Of a stretch of 51,524 bases of DNA, positions 28,361-36,170 are shown in pieces; the first letter of the stretch is position 1, and each line of letters opens with the position of its first letter. Source of the stretch: an uncultured Bacteroides sp. GTDB lineage: Bacteria > Bacteroidota > Bacteroidia > Cytophagales > Cyclobacteriaceae. Made by a program: the position numbers and the translations under genes. Under the pieces are notes generated by a model that was not told the origin of the DNA, ran no database searches, and worked only from the letters and a program-made list of their open reading frames with translations. The DNA lies in contig CABHOV010000079.1 of assembly GCA_902168185.1 (NCBI GenBank), positions 1-51,524 on the forward strand, written 5' to 3'.

Positions 28361-30316
28361 ATGATTCAGTGTAAGTATTCTTTCCCTCCTGTAAAATTGA
28401 TTTTTTTCCTGGCAACTACGTTTTGCTGTGATTTGTATTGTGCGGCCCAATCTCTCCCTGCACCGAAAAGCATTTCATCGCCCGATGGTAACCTGGTGGC
28501 AGACGTTTGGCAAGCAGGGCCTGTAGCGAACAAAAAAATATACTATAAGCTAGCGTACAAGAATAAGCCGGTTATACTTGAATCAGTAATAGACATACAA
28601 CTCGATAATCATTTATCGCAACTTGCTTTAGCATTAAAAGCGGATGAAAGTGAATACTGGTGTGGTGATCTTGTTTTGGAGAATATCGTGCAGTCTTCCC
28701 GTGATACGGTTTGGCATACTATATATGGAGAACGGAGCCAGGTTCGTGATCATTACAATGAATGGACATTTCATTTTAAAAAATCCGGTGATGCTAGATA
28801 TAAGGTCAACCTCATTGTGCGTGCCTATAACGAAGGTATAGCATTTCGATTTTATTTTCCGGATAACCCAACCGGTGTATATTATCACATAGCATCCGAA
28901 AATATAGAGTTTACGTTTCCGGACAACACGCAAGCGTGGTATGAGCAATGGGCGCAGGGACCGTTTAAACTACTGCCGCTCTCCGGCTGGCCTGACGAAA
29001 GCGAACGTCCGCTTACTTTAAAACTTCCCAATGGAGTATATACATGCCTGGCGGAAGCTGCTATGGTAGATTATGTGCGTACTAAATTTACATTGAAAAA
29101 TGACAAACCGAATACCATCGTTACCTCCCTGTATGAGGACATTGATCTCGTTCCATATTTTAATACACCCTGGCGCGTTATTATGGTAGCGGATACACCC
29201 GGAAAGCTAATTGAGAATAATAGCCTGCTGTTGAATCTCAATGCACCTACAAAATTTCAAAACACAGATTGGGTTAAACCCGGGAAGATTATTCGTGAAA
29301 TGACCTTGACGAATGAAGGTGCGAGAGCTTGTATTGATTTTGCGGCTGCACATAATCTTCAATATATACTCTTCGACTGGAAATGGTACGGGCCCTCATT
29401 TACGTTTGATTCAGACGCACGCAAAGTTGTGGTCGACCTGGATATGAAAGCTGTTGTCGATTACGGTGCGCAGAAAAATGTAGGGATATGGTTGTATGTT
29501 AATCAGCAGGCACTTGTCAAGCAGGATCATGATCTTTTTCCATTGTATAAGCATTGGGGAATAAAAGGTGTGAAGTATGGTTTCGTGCAAGTCGGTTCAC
29601 ATCGCTGGACTACCTGGTTACATGAATCCATTCAACGCGCTGCTGATAATCAGTTGATGGTAAATATTCATGATGAATTCAGAGCAACCGGTGAACAACG
29701 CACATGGCCAAATATACTCACCACAGAAGGTATACGCGGAAATGAGGAAATGCCGGATGCTGATCATAATACTATTTTACCATTCACAAGAGGTATAGGG
29801 GGAGCAGGTGACTATACCATTTGCTACTATACAGACCGGATCAAGACTACACATGCTCATCAGCTTGCGTTGGGAGTTGTTAATTATAGTCCATTGCAAA
29901 CTCTCTTCTGGTATGACAAGCCTTCCGATTACCAAGGCGAACCCGAGGTAGAGTTTTTTGAAAGACTTCCTACCGTTTGGGATGAGACCAGAATTCTTCA
30001 AGGCGAAATTGGCGAGTATATTATTACGGCGCGAAGAAGTGGTGACCAGTGGTTTATAGGTGCTATAACCAACAATACATCGCGCGAGGTATCAATTTCG
30101 CTTGACTTTTTATCCAAAGCGAAGAAATACACTGTCAATATATACTCCGATGATGCTGCGGTCAATACGCGCACACATGTAAGAACAGAACAGCGCAAAG
30201 TGAAACCATCCGATGTATTAAAAGTAAAACTTAATGGTTCCGGAGGTATAGCACTTTGGATATACTCGGAACAAGACAAAGCCAATGTAAAGGATGCTGC
30301 AGGAAATAAAAAATAA
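28361..30316 (+). CDS. GH97-family glycoside hydrolase (alpha-glucosidase/alpha-galactosidase family)
   Basis: A 651-aa enzyme counted from the ATG at 28361, which starts a signal peptide ending near CAAQ; an in-frame TTG at 28331 is possible. It has the N-terminal GH97 beta-sandwich (SPDGNLVADVWQAG), the (beta/alpha)8 barrel (LFDWKWYGPSF, GVKYGFVQVG, NIHDEFRATGEQRTWPN, TTEGIRGNEE, LPFTRGIGG) and the C-terminal domain. Retaining GH97 enzymes have an Asp nucleophile in a VK-x-DF motif; here the position is Gly407. The carboxylate in the HDEF motif (Glu439) is present. It therefore resembles the inverting SusB-like subgroup, but the sugar it releases is not determined. Probably periplasmic. It lies behind operator site C and ends before a strong terminator. 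Confidence 0.9.
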   Translation: MIQCKYSFPPVKLIFFLATTFCCDLYCAAQSLPAPKSISSPDGNLVADVWQAGPVANKKIYYKLAYKNKPVILESVIDIQLDNHLSQLALALKADESEYWCGDLVLENIVQSSRDTVWHTIYGERSQVRDHYNEWTFHFKKSGDARYKVNLIVRAYNEGIAFRFYFPDNPTGVYYHIASENIEFTFPDNTQAWYEQWAQGPFKLLPLSGWPDESERPLTLKLPNGVYTCLAEAAMVDYVRTKFTLKNDKPNTIVTSLYEDIDLVPYFNTPWRVIMVADTPGKLIENNSLLLNLNAPTKFQNTDWVKPGKIIREMTLTNEGARACIDFAAAHNLQYILFDWKWYGPSFTFDSDARKVVVDLDMKAVVDYGAQKNVGIWLYVNQQALVKQDHDLFPLYKHWGIKGVKYGFVQVGSHRWTTWLHESIQRAADNQLMVNIHDEFRATGEQRTWPNILTTEGIRGNEEMPDADHNTILPFTRGIGGAGDYTICYYTDRIKTTHAHQLALGVVNYSPLQTLFWYDKPSDYQGEPEVEFFERLPTVWDETRILQGEIGEYIITARRSGDQWFIGAITNNTSREVSISLDFLSKAKKYTVNIYSDDAAVNTRTHVRTEQRKVKPSDVLKVKLNGSGGIALWIYSEQDKANVKDAAGNKK

Positions 30317-30357
30317 TGGTTTGGTAGGTTGCGGTTTATTTTGGGTTAATAAACCTT

Positions 30358-30394
30358 CACTCATGGTACACTCCGGTGTCCATGAGTGTTTTTT
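30358..30394 (+). terminator. Rho-independent terminator after GH97
   Basis: Arms CACTCATGG (30358-30366) and CCATGAGTG (30380-30388), with an inner ACAC/GTGT extension past a bulged T, are followed by TTTTTTG. It separates GH97 from the beta-lactamase-fold gene. Confidence 0.85.
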
Positions 30395-30456
30395 GTTTTC
30401 ATGTTTAGTAACGCAATACACTGCTGAATATTCTATATTTATAAATGCACATGAAC

Positions 30457-31626
30457 ATGAAAAAAAGGCATTGTTATATTTCTTCAATTGGTTTTACGGG
30501 TATAGCTATTTTCATGGTAATATTTTTGGGTGCTTGTTCAATCAAGCCTTCCAATGATACAGCACAGGATGGAGTTGGAGAGTATGATTTTTTATCGGTC
30601 AATTCTCAAATTCAAAACTGGGTGGATAGCGGGTATTACGATGGTGCGTCAATTCTTGTGGTGAAAGATAGCCAGGTGGTGCTTGAAAAATACTTCGGTA
30701 AGTATACTCCGGAAACTCAGGTATATATAGCTTCAGCAGGCAAGTGGCTTGCAGCCGCTACAATTGCAACGCTGGTTGCTGAGCGTAGACTTTCGTGGAA
30801 TGATTCAGTAGTAAAATGGCTTCCTGAATTTAAAGATGTAAAGGGCAAAGCTACTTTGAGACAATTACTGTCGCACACTTCCGGATACCCGGATTATCAA
30901 CCGGAAGGCAAACACCGTGATGATTATCAATCACTCGAAGAGGCTGTAAAGCACATTGTAAATCTTCCTGCGGATACAATGCCGGGAACTAAATTTCAAT
31001 ACGGTGGCCTCTCTATGCAGGTTGCAGGAAGGATAGCCGAGGTTGCTACCGAGAAGAAATGGGAAGATCTTTTCCAGAAGAAGATAGCGATACCACTCAA
31101 CATGACGAATACACATTTTACACCAGTGGATAGTACGGGTGGTCATAACCCGATGATTGGAGGTGGCGCGCGCACCACACTGCACGACTATATTCACTTC
31201 CTGGAAATGATTGCAGGAAACGGTATATATAAAGGAAGGTATATTCTTTCACCCGAAAATATAGCAGCCATGCAGGCCGATCAGGTAAATGGAGCGATCG
31301 TTCCGGTTGGTGAATATGTTGAAAAAGCACGTGCGTCCAGGCATACCGGTATATATGGACTAGGGGAGTGGCGTGAAATCCTCAATGACAAAGGTGATGC
31401 CGTGCTGATCAGTAGTCCGAGTTGGGCGGGTGCTTATCCGTGGATCGATAAGGAATACGGAGTTTATGGATTTTTTCTCGCCCATGTAAATGTAGGGAAA
31501 GCAAACCATGATAAATTTTCATCTTTTTATGCAAGCCCTTTACTCCCTATACTTGTGCGCAACGTGATTGATGATAGTGCAAAGCCATCTGATCTCAGTG
31601 GTAAAGTCGTTAGAAAGAAAAAGTAG
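30457..31626 (+). CDS. Serine beta-lactamase-fold hydrolase (class C/esterase type), lipoprotein
   Basis: A 389-aa member of the beta-lactamase/penicillin-binding-protein fold. In-frame ATGs at 30445, 30451 and 30457 are all possible; I use the last, MKKRHCYISS. A lipoprotein signal carries lipobox LGAC. The SxxK motif is SAGK (Ser93, Lys96, from the 30457 start). The second motif is YGG (Tyr182) in place of the YxN of true lactamases, and a GGGART segment lies at the third-motif region. Such proteins in PULs are more often esterases, amidases or peptidases than antibiotic-resistance enzymes. A deacylase acting on substituted glycans is plausible but unproven. It is a separate transcription unit after the terminator at 30358-30394 and precedes the GH39 gene by 98 bp. 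Confidence 0.88.
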   Translation: MKKRHCYISSIGFTGIAIFMVIFLGACSIKPSNDTAQDGVGEYDFLSVNSQIQNWVDSGYYDGASILVVKDSQVVLEKYFGKYTPETQVYIASAGKWLAAATIATLVAERRLSWNDSVVKWLPEFKDVKGKATLRQLLSHTSGYPDYQPEGKHRDDYQSLEEAVKHIVNLPADTMPGTKFQYGGLSMQVAGRIAEVATEKKWEDLFQKKIAIPLNMTNTHFTPVDSTGGHNPMIGGGARTTLHDYIHFLEMIAGNGIYKGRYILSPENIAAMQADQVNGAIVPVGEYVEKARASRHTGIYGLGEWREILNDKGDAVLISSPSWAGAYPWIDKEYGVYGFFLAHVNVGKANHDKFSSFYASPLLPILVRNVIDDSAKPSDLSGKVVRKKK

Positions 31627-31724
31627 TAGCTGTGCTAATGGAAAGATCGTATCTTCGGATGATGCATGACACTACAGGATTCTGCTACCTGCCAAATAGA
31701 ATATACTTCCATTAAACTGCTGCT

Positions 31725-33422
31725 ATGAATAAAAAGCTTTTACATAACATACTATTAACGGGATTACTGGCACTTACATTTTCGTGCAGTATATCTTGGG
31801 CACAGCCATCCAACAGGCAAATTACGATTGATCTTCGCCAGCAGGGTAAGCCATTACGGCCTATATGGGCATACTTTGGATATGATGAGCCTAATTATAC
31901 CTATATGCGCGATGGCAAGAAACTGCTCAGTGAGTTGGCGGCACTCAGCCCTGTGCCGGTATATGTACGTGCACATAACCTCTTGACAACCGGTGATGGG
32001 ACTGCAGCATTGAAATGGGGATCCACCAACGCCTATACTGAAGATGCCCAGGGAAATCCGATTTATACCTGGAATCTTGTGGATAGTATCATGGACACGT
32101 ATGTGAGTCGTGGCATGAAGCCCATTGTAGAAATTGGCTTTATGCCAGAGGCGTTGTCTGTACAACCCAAGCCCTACCGGCATGAATGGAAGCCTGGCAT
32201 GGACTACAATAAAGTATATACCGGCTGGGCGTATCCTCCAACAGATTACAAAAAATGGGAAACGCTGGTATATGAATGGGTGAAGCACTCTATACAACGG
32301 TATGGTCAGGCGGAAGTAAAAAGCTGGTGGTGGGAAGTATGGAATGAACCAAATATAGGATACTGGAAGGGTACACCGGAGGAGTATTTCAGACTATATG
32401 ATCACGCAGCGAATGGTGTAAAGCGTGCGCTCCCCGAAGCACGTATAGGAGGACCCTCGACAACCGGTCCGGGCTGGGATAAAGCAGCTGCTTACCTGAA
32501 AGGATTTTTACAGCATTGTTCGGATGGAAAAAATTATGCAACCGGAAAGAAGGGATCTCCCCTGGATTTCATCAGCTTCCACGGAAAGGGAAGTCCAAAG
32601 GTTATCGATGGACATGTGCGCATGAATATGTCTCCTGAATTAAACGATGCTGCGAAAGGTTTTGAAATTGTGAATGCTTCACCGTTTAAGCATTTACCTC
32701 TGCTTCTTACGGAATTCGACCCCGAAGGATGTGCAGCCTGTGGCATGACCACGAACCCGGAGAACGCATATCGTAACGGAACAATGTATTCAAGCTATAC
32801 AGCGTCTTCTTTTGCAAGACTATACGATCTCGCGGACAAGTATAGTGTAAACCTGGAGGGTGCTATAAGCTGGTCGTTTGAATTTGAAAATCAACGCTGG
32901 TTCGATGGATTCAGAGACCTCGCTACGAATGGTATAGATAAACCTGTGTTGAACGTCTTTCGCATGTATGGAATGATGTCGGGCAACCGGGTAAAGATTA
33001 TTAATCCCATGGAGATTCCGCTGGATAGTATAGTAAAGACCAGTGTCCGTGGGAATGTAGCAGATATACATGCGCTCGCCACAGTTGATAAAAATTCAAC
33101 ATCCGTCATGATCTGGAATTATCACGATGCCGATGTTCCCCGGGAAAATATACCGGTTACTATTACGATACAGAATATTCCTACTGGTAAAGTTTTATTG
33201 AATCATTATCGAATCGATCAGGATCACAGTAATTCCTATGAAGTCTGGAAAAAAATGGGATCGCCTCAAGCCGTTACGGATGAGCAATATCAAATTCTTG
33301 AAAAAGCAGGACAATTACAGTTGTTACAATCACCTCAATGGATATCAACCAAAAAAGGCGAAGCCTCTATACAATTCACATTGCCGGCACAAGCTGTTTC
33401 ATTTCTAAAATTGACGTATTGA
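31725..33422 (+). CDS. GH39-family glycoside hydrolase
   Basis: A 565-aa secreted clan GH-A enzyme. The signal peptide ends near SWAQ. The barrel shows VWNEPN with predicted acid/base Glu208 and LLTEFDPEG with predicted nucleophile Glu330, plus a C-terminal beta domain (AVSFLKLTY). Known GH39 activities include beta-xylosidase, alpha-L-iduronidase and galactosyl-arabinofuranosidase on arabinogalactan side chains. The family does not fix the substrate, though the galactan-type context favours an arabinogalactan-like target. A strong terminator follows at 33492-33529. Confidence 0.9.
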   Translation: MNKKLLHNILLTGLLALTFSCSISWAQPSNRQITIDLRQQGKPLRPIWAYFGYDEPNYTYMRDGKKLLSELAALSPVPVYVRAHNLLTTGDGTAALKWGSTNAYTEDAQGNPIYTWNLVDSIMDTYVSRGMKPIVEIGFMPEALSVQPKPYRHEWKPGMDYNKVYTGWAYPPTDYKKWETLVYEWVKHSIQRYGQAEVKSWWWEVWNEPNIGYWKGTPEEYFRLYDHAANGVKRALPEARIGGPSTTGPGWDKAAAYLKGFLQHCSDGKNYATGKKGSPLDFISFHGKGSPKVIDGHVRMNMSPELNDAAKGFEIVNASPFKHLPLLLTEFDPEGCAACGMTTNPENAYRNGTMYSSYTASSFARLYDLADKYSVNLEGAISWSFEFENQRWFDGFRDLATNGIDKPVLNVFRMYGMMSGNRVKIINPMEIPLDSIVKTSVRGNVADIHALATVDKNSTSVMIWNYHDADVPRENIPVTITIQNIPTGKVLLNHYRIDQDHSNSYEVWKKMGSPQAVTDEQYQILEKAGQLQLLQSPQWISTKKGEASIQFTLPAQAVSFLKLTY

Positions 33423-33491
33423 TTTGTGATGAAGCCTGAAGTTTAAGACACGCTGCACTACAACGGTGAAGTAAGAATGCGTCAGGTATAT

Positions 33492-33529
33492 AAACAAGCC
33501 ACTGAATAAATCGGTGGCTTGTTTTGTTT
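33492..33529 (+). terminator. Rho-independent terminator after GH39
   Basis: Perfect 11-bp stem AAACAAGCCAC (33492-33502) with GTGGCTTGTTT (33514-33524), loop of 11, then TGTTT. It insulates the GH39 gene from the site B promoter. Confidence 0.85.
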
Positions 33530-33622
33530 CCACGAAAGTGTCTGGAAAAATGCTTTTGGATATTTATTCTGTACCAATTCCAGAATATGTTGTTTGAAAC
33601 GATTGAAACGTACGATTTGGTT

Positions 33623-33683
33623 TATAATTTATCGCCTTTGAGCCATAATTGATACGCCTTTTCTCCTTGTATCAGCAATTTTA
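33623..33683 (+). promoter_or_regulatory. Candidate HTCS operator and promoter of the 780-aa lyase-like gene (site B)
   Basis: Direct half-sites TATAATTTAT (33623-33632) and CATAATTGAT (33644-33653) start 21 bp apart; CAATTTTA (33676-33683) lies at the -7 position 22 bp downstream, a weaker match. Further upstream AAACGATTGAAA (33597-33608) is identical to bases 14101-14112 before site A, though at a different spacing. A 7-bp hairpin, TAGCACA with TGTGCTA (33682-33703), lies around the predicted start site. Nothing else is seen in the 33423-33753 gap apart from the terminator. Confidence 0.6.
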
Positions 33684-33753
33684 GCACATTAAAACTTGTG
33701 CTATAGAAGTCTTTTATGGATTAAGCACAATGACAAGTTAAAGCAAAGTACCG

Positions 33754-36096
33754 ATGATCTCTGCCAAAGAAATATATATTGTAAAGACGCTGTTGTTGGT
33801 AATATTAAGCAACATTTCTATTAGCGTTTTCGCACAGTACAAGATTGCTGATACGATCATCACCGGAGATGCCGCTTCTGAGAACGTTCACTCATTGAAA
33901 GGGATAAGAAGCGAAGCGATTATTGGTGCACTTAGCGAACCCGCACGAATTCTATTGCCTCCTGAGACTGCCTATTGGGAAGGGGGCAAGATCACATTCA
34001 GGATGAAGGTAGATCCTGAGAAGCAGAATTATTTCACGGCTAAATTCTGGGGCTCCGAAGCGAACCCGAATTCACTGGTACTGTTTTGTGAAGGTAAACA
34101 AATCGGGTATAATCATCTAGGAGATTATGATATACTATATCTGGGTGATGAGGCGCCTGCGTACAAGGATCGTTTTTTTTATAATACAAATCCATTGCCG
34201 ATTTCACTGACCAAAGGCAGAAATGAATTGAACTTTGAGATTCGCAGTCGCGGACCTGCCTGGCGTTACGGACAAACCTTCGAGCAATATCAGAAAAACA
34301 TGGAGCGACCAACTTGTGGTATCTATCGCCTATATATACATACCAATAGTTATTTTACACCACCTTCTCAAGAGAAGCAAGGCACTATACCCAAGCCCAC
34401 GCTACGAAAGGAACCGGGTGAAGCGATATTGGTGAAACTGAAAGACCGGGTTAATAAAAGTATTGACGCATTACTGAAGGATACTCATCCACTGACGCAA
34501 CAGGAAATATTTTTCCTGGCAAAAGCGTGGCATGTTCGCTGGACAACGGCTTATCATAATCAAACTGTTCTGCCGCGCGTTGTTCATTCCATTGACGCAT
34601 TCTTCTGGAGAAGCCGTAAAGATCCGAAGTTGGTAACATATGATCCGCAGCAATATAATCCTGACTGGTTTGGTTTCGGAACGATTGGCAGCGCTTTTCT
34701 TTTATTGGAAGAGCAACTTGCTTCAACATGGCAGGAGTCGATAACCGATAGCCTTGGAAATACAATCAACAGAAAAGCCGCCTGGGCAGAAATGCTTCTG
34801 GCGAGCCGCGAATATTTACGAACACACAGGCGACAGTATACTAATCAGTCGATGATTATAGACATGAATCTATACCTAAGCAACAAGTGTCTCGCAAGAC
34901 TTGATGCAACGAAAGCTTTTTCTGAAAGCGAAGCACTTCGGTATATATATGAAGCTATAGGGCTGCGACCATGGCTAGGCAGTGATACCGATCATGGTCC
35001 TGAGAAAACATTAGGTGATCAGTACTATCAGCTTACCGATAAAGGCCTTACAAAGGAGCTGGGTTATGTAGGCTATTACGGTGAGGTACTAGACTGGGTA
35101 ACGCAAATATATATTGCCACTTGCAAGGCCAATGATCTTGCATCAGGAGATTCCAAAATAAAAGAGCAGCTTGTTAAAATGGCAAGGGCGCGCGCAATGT
35201 TTCGGTATCCAACGGTGGATGCCGAGGGCAATAAAGCTATGCGCATCGAAACTGTCATTGGCTGGCGCGATACACATTATCCCGGAGACGTTACCTATAC
35301 TGAACGTCAAGGCTGGGATGCATCGCCATTTCTTTCCGTGGTTGCCACGATGGATCAGCAATCTATAGGGTATGCACAGCAGATGTTGGCGGATAACCAG
35401 TTCTTTAAATCGGTTGAAGATAAAATGGCGACAAGTGCAAATCTTCGGGTTACACAAAGCCTGTTGCCTATCCCCGATCAGTACGAAATAATTCGGACAC
35501 AACCACAAAGTATATATCGTTTGCCGATGTCTCTTGATCAGCCTGACCTGGTGTGGTCGGACGAAGAAGATGGTGTAGTGGCTATAAAGAACGGTGATGA
35601 TATATTCTATACATCTCTCTACTGGCGTGCACGGCATGCCGTTAACAACCTGGCACGCGTTCACTATATAACACCGCTATTTGACCGCATTGCTATAGTA
35701 CAGCAGAAAACGGAGTTTGAATCCAGCGGTATGGTATATAGCCGGCCTTATCACATTGATTTTGGTTTTGGCAATGGTGGACATCAATATCCTGGCGATC
35801 TGCATTCCGCCCACGCAGGTGAAAAACTTCCAATCACTAAAATTCCGGCAGGTATAGTATACAAGCAAGGTGAAGAGAATAGCTATGCAGGGCGAGCTGG
35901 CTTCTATATTCTTGAGTATGGCGGTTACCTGATTGCTATGAATATGTCTGACGATAAAATATATACACTTTCCGTTCCCGAGCATTTTAAAAATGCGATC
36001 AATCTGTCAACACATGTAGGTATAAAGAACGTCCAGTCGATAAAGGTTGGTCCTAAGAAGACGGTTGTGCTTTACGAGAAAAATAGAAGCAAGTAA
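33754..36096 (+). CDS. Unassigned secreted PUL protein, possible polysaccharide lyase with alpha/alpha toroid
   Basis: A 780-aa secreted protein (signal peptide ending VFAQ) that I cannot place in a named family. The first ~230 residues look like a beta domain (YWEGGKITFRMKVD, ISLTKGRNELNFEIRSRG). The middle (about 240-560) is helical with toroid-like spacing and conserved-looking polar clusters (GSDTDHGPEKTLGDQYYQ, ELGYVGYYGEVLDW, GWRDTHYPGDVTYTERQGWD). The last ~220 residues are beta-rich (LYWRARHAVNNLARVHY, RPYHIDFGFGNGGHQYPG). This beta / alpha-alpha / beta layout is shared with several uronate-lyase families. Behind operator B and followed by a heparinase-type lyase and GH88, it may cleave a uronic-acid linkage; comparison with PL27 and PL26 would be the first test. 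The function is inference only. Confidence 0.85.
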   Translation: MISAKEIYIVKTLLLVILSNISISVFAQYKIADTIITGDAASENVHSLKGIRSEAIIGALSEPARILLPPETAYWEGGKITFRMKVDPEKQNYFTAKFWGSEANPNSLVLFCEGKQIGYNHLGDYDILYLGDEAPAYKDRFFYNTNPLPISLTKGRNELNFEIRSRGPAWRYGQTFEQYQKNMERPTCGIYRLYIHTNSYFTPPSQEKQGTIPKPTLRKEPGEAILVKLKDRVNKSIDALLKDTHPLTQQEIFFLAKAWHVRWTTAYHNQTVLPRVVHSIDAFFWRSRKDPKLVTYDPQQYNPDWFGFGTIGSAFLLLEEQLASTWQESITDSLGNTINRKAAWAEMLLASREYLRTHRRQYTNQSMIIDMNLYLSNKCLARLDATKAFSESEALRYIYEAIGLRPWLGSDTDHGPEKTLGDQYYQLTDKGLTKELGYVGYYGEVLDWVTQIYIATCKANDLASGDSKIKEQLVKMARARAMFRYPTVDAEGNKAMRIETVIGWRDTHYPGDVTYTERQGWDASPFLSVVATMDQQSIGYAQQMLADNQFFKSVEDKMATSANLRVTQSLLPIPDQYEIIRTQPQSIYRLPMSLDQPDLVWSDEEDGVVAIKNGDDIFYTSLYWRARHAVNNLARVHYITPLFDRIAIVQQKTEFESSGMVYSRPYHIDFGFGNGGHQYPGDLHSAHAGEKLPITKIPAGIVYKQGEENSYAGRAGFYILEYGGYLIAMNMSDDKIYTLSVPEHFKNAINLSTHVGIKNVQSIKVGPKKTVVLYEKNRSK

Positions 36097-36170
36097 ACAT
36101 TAAGCATGATTTTCTATTTGTAAATCAACGAATGTCCAATCTCTGAGTAATTTATTAAATCCAGACCCGA

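Noticed and set aside
30294-30557. 87-codon plus-strand frame spanning the GH97 stop and the lipoprotein start
   Set aside because: It runs through the terminator hairpin and the real start of the next gene in another frame.
31640-31715. TAATGGAA and TTCCATTA inverted arms before GH39
   Set aside because: Separated by about 60 bases with no T run; too weak to call a terminator.
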